Part shown: piece by piece, positions 1 to 7,431 of the stretch
Layout: every line of letters begins with the position of its first letter
How positions within the stretch are numbered: the stretch's first letter is position 1
Source: Bacteroides sp. 43_108
GTDB lineage: Bacteria; Bacteroidota; Bacteroidia; Bacteroidales; Bacteroidaceae
Length of the DNA stretch: 14,057 nt
Direction of reading: 5' to 3'
NCBI GenBank assembly: GCA_001915545.1
Contig: MNQS01000211.1
Location: forward strand, 1-14,057
Translations under genes and position numbers: made by a program
The notes under the pieces: model-generated
The model's database searches: none
Told to the model about the DNA's origin: nothing
Seen by the model: the letters and a program-made list of their open reading frames with translations, nothing else

Positions 1-48
1 CAAAGAAACGAATTCTATCTGGAAATTCCTATGAATGAGCGCTTTTTA

Positions 49-936
49 TTATTTTAAATGGATTTTGAAGACTAAGCCACCGGAAAAGTACTTGCAACGA
101 TTCAGTTCTACTACGGCGTTGATGTAGTCTTTCCAGAAGCTGTACTCCATACCAAGATTTACCTGATACTTCGCCCCGTCAGGGTCAAAAGTCAAATCCT
201 CCTTCACATCCGTATAACCGGGAACCATTTCTGCCATTAAATTAACACCATTAATGGCTTTATGCACCCAAGAATCACTGTCCTTCAAATGAAACCGGAA
301 GTTCGCACCCATAGCCGGATTATTCAACTTGTTATCAAAACGGTTGCTGTATATCCATGACAGGTGTGCACCTAATGTACCCACATTCTCAAAATAAAAA
401 TGTTTGGTTATGGCCAGATAATAGCGGTTAAGAAAACCATTACCATAATTTAATTCTGAAGGTTTGGACAGCGATCCTCCATTCCATGAATCACCTATCA
501 CATCATTCGCCCCGAGAACTATCTGGGGGGTCCATTCTTTCCACCAGCCTTCTTTCCACACTCTAAGCCGAAAATGAAAGGAACGGTCCTGATTAATAAA
601 TTTACCATACGTAGAAGGAACCCAATAGCCCGAACGATTACCATAGTCCGTGGGTACTGCCTTATGCCCCATACATAAGTACCCGGCTTCCAACCAAGGG
701 AAAATAGTTATGTTTATGTAGTAATTCCATGTATCATACCACCAACGGGGAACGGTAGCGTGATGATTCAGCCAGTTACCACCTGCCATAAAGGTTTTGT
801 CACGCTGCATGTCGGCAGTGGGCATATTCATCAGACCTGTGGTGCCGTAGTTGATTTGCGCATCTGCATATACTGTCCCGATGAATATAAACAGGCTTAA
901 TAAGAATCCACTTTTAATCATTGTTTTTATCATCAT
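49..936 (-). CDS. YjbH-like exopolysaccharide/capsule-associated outer-membrane protein
   Basis: The 295-residue protein has a Sec-type signal peptide: basic start (MMIKTMIK), hydrophobic core (GFLLSLFIFIGTV) and a cleavage site around residues 23-27 (YADAQ). The mature start, INYGTTGLMNMPTADMQRDKTF (28-49), is the recognisable beginning of YjbH-like proteins ('G..Gl...PtA.m'). The remainder is rich in aromatic residues and alternating strands (YYINITIFPWLEAGY, YQVNLGMEYSFW, GGLVFKIHLK), consistent with an outer-membrane beta-barrel. E. coli YjbH is about 700 residues; shorter single-barrel forms like this one occur in Bacteroidales capsule loci. It probably acts in late secretion or surface assembly, although its mechanism is undefined. 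The start overlaps the GT4 stop (ATGA). It is richer in GC than the central genes (26 of 60 bases in line 61-120). The 48 nt beyond its stop show nothing recognisable. Confidence 0.8.
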   Translation of the reverse strand: MMIKTMIKSGFLLSLFIFIGTVYADAQINYGTTGLMNMPTADMQRDKTFMAGGNWLNHHATVPRWWYDTWNYYINITIFPWLEAGYLCMGHKAVPTDYGNRSGYWVPSTYGKFINQDRSFHFRLRVWKEGWWKEWTPQIVLGANDVIGDSWNGGSLSKPSELNYGNGFLNRYYLAITKHFYFENVGTLGAHLSWIYSNRFDNKLNNPAMGANFRFHLKDSDSWVHKAINGVNLMAEMVPGYTDVKEDLTFDPDGAKYQVNLGMEYSFWKDYINAVVELNRCKYFSGGLVFKIHLK

Positions 937-1832
937 AATTCTTGATACACTTTTTCCATAGCATCCACCATATGTCCTATTAAAAAATTTTCTGCAACAC
1001 GCTTATGTGCAGCCCTAGAATATTCTTTTTGCAAACTTGTATCTCTTACCAATTTATCTAGAGCTTCCGCATAAACTTGATTCAAGTTCCCCTTTTGCGA
1101 AACTTCTATACCAGTAATTCCATTAAGATTAACCCAATTTACGCCACTCCCCTCAATTGTAAAAGTAACAGCTGGAGTATAACAATACATAGCCTCGGCC
1201 AATGCTACACCAAATGCTTCATTCTTTGTGACAGAAGGAAAAGCAAACACACTGGCCGCATACAGATAACAACGCAAATCATCCTCAGACAACCTACCAA
1301 CAAAATGAATACGTGCCGAGTTACGTTTCTTAGCTAATGCTTTCAATCCCTTTGTCAAAGGACCTTTACCACCGATAACAATGACACAATCGGATTTCAT
1401 ATATCGTTCCGCCTCTATCAAATGCGGCAAACCTTTATATTTAGTATGCCTGCCCATAAAGAAAACAATAGGTTTACCATTATATAGGGCCCTTATTTCC
1501 TGAATACGTTCCTTATCTCCTATTCGAAGTTCAAATAACTTTTCATCAATTGCATTCGGTACTATACGTATTTTTTCTTTCACTTTTTGTAAAGGCTTAG
1601 AACCATCCCTATACTGCGGACTCGTCACTACAATACAATCCGCTCGTTTAATAATCCATTTTTCCCAAGGGCGTACCGCCCAGTATAGATACCACTGACG
1701 TATAATATCCATATGCCAATGCAACACCAACTTAACATCCTTCGGCATTACTAATCGCAACAATATAGCTGGGAAAGGATTCGCCCAATGAAATTGTATT
1801 ACATCTGGTTTTTCTGTTAAAATAGCCCCCAT
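933..1832 (-). CDS. GT4 glycosyltransferase, C-terminal part (frameshifted partner of the upstream fragment)
   Basis: The 299-codon frame contains the end of the GT4 N-domain (KPDVIQFHWANPFPA, 8-22) and the full C-terminal nucleotide-sugar domain: VPNAIDEKLF (91-100), FFMGRHTKYKGL (124-135), IGGKGPL (153-159), HFVGRLSEDDL (176-186) and the EX7E motif NEAFGVALAEAM with Glu205 and Glu213. Alone it lacks the first ~80 residues of the fold and would not be expected to work. An ATG at 1832 could in principle restart translation, overlapping the upstream fragment by 16 nt, but it most likely belongs to one original gene of 376 codons. Its TGA overlaps the next gene's ATG (ATGA, 936-933). If functional, the enzyme would transfer an unknown sugar to the repeat unit. 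Confidence 0.8.
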   Translation of the reverse strand: MGAILTEKPDVIQFHWANPFPAILLRLVMPKDVKLVLHWHMDIIRQWYLYWAVRPWEKWIIKRADCIVVTSPQYRDGSKPLQKVKEKIRIVPNAIDEKLFELRIGDKERIQEIRALYNGKPIVFFMGRHTKYKGLPHLIEAERYMKSDCVIVIGGKGPLTKGLKALAKKRNSARIHFVGRLSEDDLRCYLYAASVFAFPSVTKNEAFGVALAEAMYCYTPAVTFTIEGSGVNWVNLNGITGIEVSQKGNLNQVYAEALDKLVRDTSLQKEYSRAAHKRVAENFLIGHMVDAMEKVYQEL

Positions 1833-2062
1833 CGCAATCCATTTTTATACGACAATGACAATGCCTGACGAGCAATGTTTACAAAAGTTGCAATACGATA
1901 TATACGATGACCATTTATTTCATCTACAGCATTCTCCCGTTGATTATTAAAACAGACCACGCTTGTAATGTGTTTTGGCATCCTTTCCACAAGATATTTA
2001 CAAATACCCTCTACGCCTCCTAAATAAGGAAAGTAATATTTTGAAATATGCAAGATACGCAT
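1817..2062 (-). pseudogene. GT4 glycosyltransferase, N-terminal part, separated by an apparent 1-nt frameshift
   Basis: The 81-codon frame opens with MRILHISKYYFPYLGGVEG, the classic GT4 N-terminus with its Gly-Gly loop (residues 15-16), then a Rossmann-type strand (ITSVVCFNNQ) and IARQALSLSYKNGLRWG, the approach to the second half of the domain. It then meets a TAA. The remaining GT4 sequence continues immediately in another frame (1832-933). A coding-strand run of five G (CGATGGGGGCTA, about 1827-1831) marks the switch: a sixth G would read LRWGAILTEKPDV and give one continuous protein of 376 residues, the normal family size. So the gene is frameshifted, phase-variable, rescued by slippage, or contains a sequencing error. 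Confidence 0.75.
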
Positions 2063-2418
2063 AAATTAATCTTTTTGATATTATATAAGTATAAAGCAAA
2101 TGTCCAATTTGACGTATCACATAGCGAAAGTCTCTCTTCGGGATTTTTTCTTATAAATAAATCAAAAATTGGAACTTAATTTTTTAATATTGTTAATCTT
2201 GATTTCGATTGTCATCAACAACAGCCTTTTATACCCTCTACAATCGTTTACGATTTCACGAAAGAATTTTTTCACATATTTCAAGCCTGACAAACATAAG
2301 TTACTCCTATAACAAATAAAAAATCTCCCAAATCACTCCTAATGTATATTTTCTATAAGATTTTAATTATAGTGACACAAACAGTGTATCTCAACAAGAT
2401 TAAAAGTACAATGCATTC
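2063..2418 (-). other. 356-bp AT-rich gap with no intact gene; possible recombination junction or decayed gene
   Basis: This is the largest gap in an otherwise tightly packed run of genes. On the coding strand an AGGAG lies six nucleotides before an ATG at 2297, but that frame closes after 13 codons. In the next frame a stretch from a GTG at 2275 stays open for 37 codons (VKKFFREIVNDCRGYKRLLL and on) to a TGA at 2164-2162. I recognise neither peptide. The combination resembles a small decayed gene, but chance is not excluded. No convincing terminator or promoter was found. The gap coincides with a change in base composition: the genes to its left are clearly more GC-rich. Confidence 0.45.
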
Positions 2419-3117
2419 CTATTTATTTATCAACGCCCATATTATTCCCAAACGTTTTATTATAATTTTATATGCCCATGTATTTTTCGATTTTTCACTA
2501 GAAGATGAAACATTATTACCATGCCTCCGATAATACACCAATCTTTCAGGAATAAAACGAACTCTAAATTTCAGTAACGCATACATACCAATCCAATAAT
2601 CATGACCTGTTATATATTTAGGAAATGGCAAGCAGGCATTAAGAACTTTTCTATTAAACGCCATACAACACCCTAGAAATCTTGTATACAACCAATTACG
2701 CAAAAATCCTGTACCAGAGTGCATCATAGAATAATAATTTTTTCCTAAACTATTTCCCATTCCATCTATCATCTCAGCATCATGAACTATTAAATCCGCT
2801 TTTTCCAGTGCTTGTAAAGAGATCCGCAATTTATCAGAAGACCAAACATCATCTTGATCAGATAAGAATATATAGTCTCCCGTTGCTATGCGCAAAGCAT
2901 TCTCAAAATTTCCAATAAACCCATGGTTCATCTTATTGTGAAAAATATGAATACGCTTATCGGAAAACGATTCTATGATATTTAAGGTTTGATCTGAACT
3001 TCCATCATCTGAAATTATCAACTCATCATTATCTCCCAATTGAATCAGTATTGATTCAATTTGTTGTTGCAGATACTTCTCACCATTAAAAGTCGCTAAA
3101 CAAACACTTATTTTCAT
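2419..3117 (-). CDS. GT2 glycosyltransferase, rhamnosyltransferase-like
   Basis: The 232-residue protein has a complete GT-A core: KISVCLATFNGEKYLQQQ (2-19), ELIISDDGSSDQT (32-44) and the metal-binding LSDQDDVW (85-92). The DQDD-V-W form is typical of the alpha-L-rhamnosyltransferase-like branch. GHDYWIG in the C-terminal half is the usual acceptor-side His-Asp motif. The enzyme probably works at the cytoplasmic membrane on the lipid-linked repeat unit; rhamnose as donor is only a family-level guess. It begins in an ATGA overlap with the preceding GT2. The C-terminus ends near the motif-containing core, making the protein somewhat shorter than many relatives (~230-300), but no motif is missing. 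It is the last gene of the AT-rich central block; the next 356 nt hold no intact gene. Confidence 0.88.
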   Translation of the reverse strand: MKISVCLATFNGEKYLQQQIESILIQLGDNDELIISDDGSSDQTLNIIESFSDKRIHIFHNKMNHGFIGNFENALRIATGDYIFLSDQDDVWSSDKLRISLQALEKADLIVHDAEMIDGMGNSLGKNYYSMMHSGTGFLRNWLYTRFLGCCMAFNRKVLNACLPFPKYITGHDYWIGMYALLKFRVRFIPERLVYYRRHGNNVSSSSEKSKNTWAYKIIIKRLGIIWALINK

Positions 3118-3836
3118 TTTTTTATTAGATTACGCAAAAAATGGTATAGCTCAGAATATAAAAAAGGTAAATATCCTAACTTTGAGATTTTTATTTTCTT
3201 TTCATCTTTTTCAAAATTCAAATCGTTTAATCTTGCCGAACTACCTAAATCATTAAAATATGAAATCGTCAATCCCAAATATTCAAATCCTATTCTTGAA
3301 AATAATGAAATATTATAATAATAATCCGCAAACAAGTTATATTTTAAATCATACTTGTATCTTTTATAAACACACCTAGGATAGAACACTCCTTGATGAG
3401 GAATATTTTTTACAGCTAATTTAATTTTGGTGAATCTATTGCAGTAAATATCATTTAAAATAGGCCTAAAGACATCTCCATAAAAAACTTTTTCTTCATT
3501 ATATAACAATATTTTGTTACATACTTGTTCAATTACCGAATAAGAAATCAGATGATCATCCGCACCTAAAAAAAGGACATAATCACCTGTGACATATTCT
3601 AGTCCTTTATTCATTGCATCATAAATTCCATCATCAGGTTCGGAACAATAGTAAGAAATAAATTCACTATATTTATCTATTATATTATTTGTCTGATCAG
3701 AACTTCCTCCATCAATTATAATATATTCAATATTCTTGTAAGTTTGCTTTACAACAGATATTATAGTTTCTTCAATCGTATTAGACGCATTAAAGCATAC
3801 AGTAATAATTGATATTTTCAAAGAACTCTTATCCAT
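3114..3836 (-). CDS. GT2 glycosyltransferase, WcaE-like
   Basis: The preferred product is 240 residues, starting at MDKSSLKISIITVCFNAS. Motifs in order are ISIITVCFNAS, IIIDGGSSDQT, SEPDDGIYDAMNKGLEY and LFLGADDHL, the standard series of GT2 enzymes close to colanic-acid WcaE. The 'DGIYDAMNKG' segment is especially diagnostic, and the 'GADD' run supplies the divalent-metal Asp residues. The frame can be extended ten codons upstream to 3866. I chose the ATG at 3836 because a good GAGAGGG site lies six nucleotides before it, because it shares ATGGATAA with the polymerase stop, and because the ten extra residues are not family-like. The following GT2 begins within its stop (ATGA at 3117-3114), so polymerase, this enzyme and the next form one coupled unit. 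The transferred sugar is unknown. GC is very low here; one 60-base line near 3301 counts 10 G+C. Confidence 0.88.
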   Translation of the reverse strand: MDKSSLKISIITVCFNASNTIEETIISVVKQTYKNIEYIIIDGGSSDQTNNIIDKYSEFISYYCSEPDDGIYDAMNKGLEYVTGDYVLFLGADDHLISYSVIEQVCNKILLYNEEKVFYGDVFRPILNDIYCNRFTKIKLAVKNIPHQGVFYPRCVYKRYKYDLKYNLFADYYYNISLFSRIGFEYLGLTISYFNDLGSSARLNDLNFEKDEKKIKISKLGYLPFLYSELYHFLRNLIKK

Positions 3837-5022
3837 ATATACCCTCTCTTTTAAATTGAAATACAAAAATGAATGACATAGGAAACTCTAAATATCTTTC
3901 ATTACTTTGCATCAAAAAAAACGCAAGAAGCATTATCATAAAGAAATGTCCATACATTTGTTTCATATTTCTATACACCATCCATAAAAATGGAAAAAAC
4001 CATACTACTCCCCAAGAACATAACATATACAATACACCATTACTACATCCCCCATTATCTAACTTGTCAAACATTTCAATTTGCTCATGTGTTCCCAATC
4101 CCCACCCCCATATAGGTCTTTCTAAAAACATTTGAAACATTGCTAAATTTTCAGTAGTCCTTTGAATTTTTGACATGCTTTCATTACCATTTTCATCACT
4201 AAATATTTTTTCTTGTATTATAGGTGAATGATACAAATGCCAAATAATAACCCCTCCTAAAATGAATAACAATAATTTAAGAAACATGGCATGCTTATAT
4301 TTAAATTTCACACCAAACATTACATTTAGCATAAATAACATAAAAACGAAATAGCCACCCGTAGACTGAGTTAACAATACTCCTATTATTATAATTATCA
4401 TTTTCAACAATTGATTTTTCTGCCATGTCCATGTTACAAACTCATGATAATGCAAACAAATAACAGTATTCAAAATTATTTGGCACGCTCCAGGTTCATG
4501 CCAAAGCCCTGCAAATCTATGAAATAAATTAGGCCAACCTAATGAATACCCATAAAAAATAATTTTAACATCACCTGCTATAACAATACTTTGCAAAGGC
4601 AATAAATCAAATTCAGACAAAATAAAGACTAATTCTCCAATCAATGTAATATAAAACACCACATTGGTTAATATTTTCTTAAAGTACACAAAGCTGTAAG
4701 TGGAAATTATCAAATATGAAGATATTGCAGAAATTAAATATCCGATTGTTGCATTTTCCACGTAATGACTATAAAAAAGAACTCCTCCCAACAAAGCTAT
4801 TATAAATATATAAATACAATAATAGAAAGAAAGATTCCTAACTAGCCTAATTTTTCTATCTCTAACTAACAAATTAATAGTTGCAATTAAGAAATAAAAA
4901 GATAAAGAAAGTCCTGGAGACAAGTAATGAAACCAAATAATAGTTCCTGTTGTTAATACAAAAGTCAGTACTACAAAATAATCCCATTTTTCATATTGAT
5001 ACGAAATCTTAGTTTCTAACAT
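3829..5022 (-). CDS. wzy: Wzy-type O-antigen/capsule polymerase, integral membrane
   Basis: The 397-residue protein has about ten hydrophobic helices and a long loop in its second half, the usual plan of Wzy polymerases and O-antigen ligases. Several family-like landmarks are visible: RFAGLWHEPGACQI (169-182), TQSTGGYFVF (218-227), FLERPIWGWGLGTHE (299-313) and SNGVLYMLCSWGVVWF (327-342). The HEPG segment and the 'ERPiwGwGlG' loop are regular features of Bacteroidales polymerases. Wzy joins repeat units in the periplasm, the step after Wzx flipping. Sequence identity is normally poor in this family, so the call rests on topology and context. Being the only polymerase candidate here, alongside one flippase and several glycosyltransferases, supports it; a WaaL-type ligase is the main alternative. 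Its stop overlaps the following GT2 start by 8 nt (ATGGATAA). Confidence 0.85.
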   Translation of the reverse strand: MLETKISYQYEKWDYFVVLTFVLTTGTIIWFHYLSPGLSLSFYFLIATINLLVRDRKIRLVRNLSFYYCIYIFIIALLGGVLFYSHYVENATIGYLISAISSYLIISTYSFVYFKKILTNVVFYITLIGELVFILSEFDLLPLQSIVIAGDVKIIFYGYSLGWPNLFHRFAGLWHEPGACQIILNTVICLHYHEFVTWTWQKNQLLKMIIIIIGVLLTQSTGGYFVFMLFMLNVMFGVKFKYKHAMFLKLLLFILGGVIIWHLYHSPIIQEKIFSDENGNESMSKIQRTTENLAMFQMFLERPIWGWGLGTHEQIEMFDKLDNGGCSNGVLYMLCSWGVVWFFPFLWMVYRNMKQMYGHFFMIMLLAFFLMQSNERYLEFPMSFIFVFQFKREGIYG

Positions 5023-5115
5023 ATATAATTTTTATCTAATAGTTATATTGCTCAAAACCAAACATAAAGAGCGACATCTTAATATGAAGATCCTCTTTTA
5101 ATAATAAAAATACGC

Positions 5116-6087
5116 TTATTTTTTTATCCGAGTAATTTTTTCCAAATATTCTTCTTGAGATTTATTACCCCAACACTTATTTTTTATCAGTTTCACAACT
5201 TTCTCAAGATTCCCCATTAAAGAACGATTTTTAGCCTTTGCTATCTTCATTTTCAATAATACTATTTTATTAAATAAATTATACGGGAAAAGAGGCTCGT
5301 GACGTATTTCAAAAGATATTGTATCTGTATCAAATGAAATCTCTTGAAGCTTAGCATCTGTAATATTATAACCTTGTATATAACCACCGCATCGGAAAGT
5401 ATTCAACTGACGTATATGATAAAAATCCGGATAGTTATACATTACATAGGTTCCATAGGTCTCAAATTCCGAAAACGTAGGTAGCACAGATTCATAGTTT
5501 CCCGCATTTATTATTTTCTCATACCAACTATCACCATCAACAGGAGCTCCTTCTATCTCGCCAAGCATTTGCTTCACTATTCTTGAATTGAACATCATAT
5601 GCTCTGCTATAAAAGAAAAGTTTGTTTTTTTTTGCATTCCCAGTATTCTTTCTATTGTAAAAAAATAATTCTCATTATACTCATATTTTCGAGTAAAATA
5701 TGGATGGTTCCCATCAAAAAATTCAATATGAGAAAGAGGTAAAGTATCAGCATCCCAAGTCAAGTAATATTCACCTGCATATTTTGTCTTTGCAAAACCT
5801 AATTTTAAAAACTGCTGGAAAAACCACCCTGTTGATAAGCCCTCTTTATGCAAACGCAATAATTTTGTTAGCTTATCAAAAGTCAAGCCAGGAATAAGTG
5901 TATTTTCATCAAGTACAATACATCGCTCATATCGTTTTAACAAATTTACAAGTTTGTCAATATATCTAACACTAGTTATGATATACACAACATCTGCATC
6001 ATTAAAACATTGCCTTATATATTTAACAACTTTAGATATAAACCCTATATCTTTTCCTGCTACAGGAATTACAACATCATATTTCAT
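5116..6087 (-). CDS. DUF6492-family putative glycosyltransferase
   Basis: The 323-residue protein begins like a GT-A nucleotide-sugar enzyme (YDVVIPVAGKD) and carries the pattern of DUF6492: GWFFQQFLKLG at 87-97, WDADTL at 111-116 (a DxD-like metal site) and FSEFETYGTY at 205-214. Proteins of this family occur within polysaccharide loci of gut anaerobes and are thought to be glycosyltransferases, but I know of no experimentally defined donor or acceptor. There is no signal peptide or membrane segment, so action is cytoplasmic. The start at 6087 lies inside the end of the GT4 gene (11-nt overlap). A run of nine A on the coding strand (complement of 5625-5633) falls near codons 152-154 and could slip during replication or transcription. 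A 93-nt AT-rich gap separates the stop from the polymerase gene. Confidence 0.82.
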   Translation of the reverse strand: MKYDVVIPVAGKDIGFISKVVKYIRQCFNDADVVYIITSVRYIDKLVNLLKRYERCIVLDENTLIPGLTFDKLTKLLRLHKEGLSTGWFFQQFLKLGFAKTKYAGEYYLTWDADTLPLSHIEFFDGNHPYFTRKYEYNENYFFTIERILGMQKKTNFSFIAEHMMFNSRIVKQMLGEIEGAPVDGDSWYEKIINAGNYESVLPTFSEFETYGTYVMYNYPDFYHIRQLNTFRCGGYIQGYNITDAKLQEISFDTDTISFEIRHEPLFPYNLFNKIVLLKMKIAKAKNRSLMGNLEKVVKLIKNKCWGNKSQEEYLEKITRIKK

Positions 6088-7411
6088 CTGTATTTTTTCT
6101 TTTTATCTGTTCATAAACCCCCAATAAATCATTTACTATAGTTTTCAGGTTATGCCTTTTTTCTGCTAGTGTAATTTCTTTCTCACTTATAGATTCTGCT
6201 AAATCAATATCCTTTTTCAAACGAATAATGTTCCATGCGGTCTGATATACATCGTTAGCAGGTACTAGCAAACCAGCACCATCTGCTATTAATGAGGGAA
6301 TTCCACCAACATACGTTGCAATCACTGGCACACCTAAATATTGTGCTTCACAAACGCTATTAGGACTATTATCTATATAGCTCGGATGAACGAAAACATC
6401 TGACTTTAATAACTTTTCTGATAGGATATCCGGCCCCACCTTTCCTCTACAAAACACATTTACCTGTCCGCTCTTTATACCCGTAAATTTCTCTTGTAGA
6501 TGTATACTATTCATTCCATAAATATTCCATTCAAAATCACCTTTATACGAGGTCTTTAAAATACTAGCAGTTCTTAATATTACATCAGCTCCTTTATATA
6601 AGGGAGGTAAAATAGTTGAAGAAATTATCAACTTACGTTTTGAATTACATGTCCATTTAGGAGAATTTGTTATATGGGTGCGTAAGGCTTCCGAGCAATA
6701 ATAATAAGTAGATTCCGGAGACATGAGTCGAGTCACTTGTCTATCCCATTCAGTTCTTCCAATGAAATACTTGATATGTTTCAGCATATCCCTTTCTCTT
6801 GTAGCTTGATGTTTCATAACCACATTCGCACGGCAATAAAGTTTATAATATTTCAACAAATTATAATCAGAAGCTTTCAATATTGAAAATCCGTCCATAC
6901 CAGCCGGACGAAATGCTTGATAAATGGGATTGATGATTCCCTGAATATGCATTACCACAGGTATACTTATATACTGAGCTATCAGACCATAACAAAGTTC
7001 ACTTCCCCAACAATGTATAATATCCGGTCTGAAATCACCAATAATCTGCTTTATTTTATGTAGAAAAAAGCCATTCACTTTCTTTTGATTAAAGTACCAA
7101 ATTCTCTTTTTCCACTTAGGCAAATACATAGGATAATATTTTACGCCATCTTCTTCAGATGAACTATCATCTTTCAAGTAAGGAAAAGCAATAGCTAAGT
7201 CTATATTCTCTTTTACAATTTCTTTTTGCAAAGTTCCTATCCACCCACCGTCTATCATAGATTTACGCTTATACAATGCAGGATTACCACTCAACCAAAG
7301 TATCTTCATATTTATAAACTCATTTCTTTTCTTAAATTGTTCCACACGTTCAAACTCATCTTTGTATGACTGTTCATCAATCCAAGAATTCGTCTGTTCA
7401 TTTAATTCCAT
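6077..7411 (-). CDS. GT4 glycosyltransferase; longest frame 444 aa, true start probably at 7309
   Basis: A GT-B fold enzyme of family GT4. MKILWLSGNPALY, with a Gly-rich turn (GGWIGTLQ) after it, is the usual N-terminal start and begins at residue 35 of the longest frame (ATG at 7309-7307). The 34 residues before it are polar, Glu/Lys-rich and unlike a GT4 start, so 410 residues starting at 7309 is the likelier product. Further motifs are DIIHCWGSE, where the first Rossmann domain meets its nucleotide pocket, and HPSYIDNSPNSVCEAQYLGVPV in the C-terminal domain. That segment corresponds to the EX7E motif, with the first Glu replaced by Asp and the second present (Glu355 of the long frame). GIPSLI and GLLVP follow as expected. 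It presumably adds a sugar to the lipid-linked repeat. Its TGA overlaps the DUF6492 gene by 11 nt, so the two are probably co-translated. Confidence 0.88.
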   Translation of the reverse strand: MELNEQTNSWIDEQSYKDEFERVEQFKKRNEFINMKILWLSGNPALYKRKSMIDGGWIGTLQKEIVKENIDLAIAFPYLKDDSSSEEDGVKYYPMYLPKWKKRIWYFNQKKVNGFFLHKIKQIIGDFRPDIIHCWGSELCYGLIAQYISIPVVMHIQGIINPIYQAFRPAGMDGFSILKASDYNLLKYYKLYCRANVVMKHQATRERDMLKHIKYFIGRTEWDRQVTRLMSPESTYYYCSEALRTHITNSPKWTCNSKRKLIISSTILPPLYKGADVILRTASILKTSYKGDFEWNIYGMNSIHLQEKFTGIKSGQVNVFCRGKVGPDILSEKLLKSDVFVHPSYIDNSPNSVCEAQYLGVPVIATYVGGIPSLIADGAGLLVPANDVYQTAWNIIRLKKDIDLAESISEKEITLAEKRHNLKTIVNDLLGVYEQIKRKNTDEI

Positions 7412-7431
7412 ATAAAGGAAAAAAGATAATA

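Noticed and set aside
2124..2150. CGAA...TTCG hairpin followed by a T run on the plus strand, resembling a terminator
   Set aside because: The perfect stem is only about four base pairs and the T run is oriented for plus-strand transcription, where there are no genes.
2291..2298. TATGTTTG on the minus strand, an exact match to the Bacteroides -7 box (TAnnTTTG), upstream of the split GT4
   Set aside because: The nearest TTTG upstream is only 14 nt away instead of about 19-20, and such a short motif is expected by chance in AT-rich gaps. It also overlaps the possible ATG at 2297.
3869..4135. Plus-strand open frame of 88 codons, and the other short plus-strand frames
   Set aside because: All are shadows of well-supported minus-strand genes, with no recognisable motif or gene-like spacing.
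5059..5066. A second TATGTTTG -7-like box in the gap before the polymerase gene
   Set aside because: No TTTG at the -33 position; the gap is short and lies within an apparently continuous operon.
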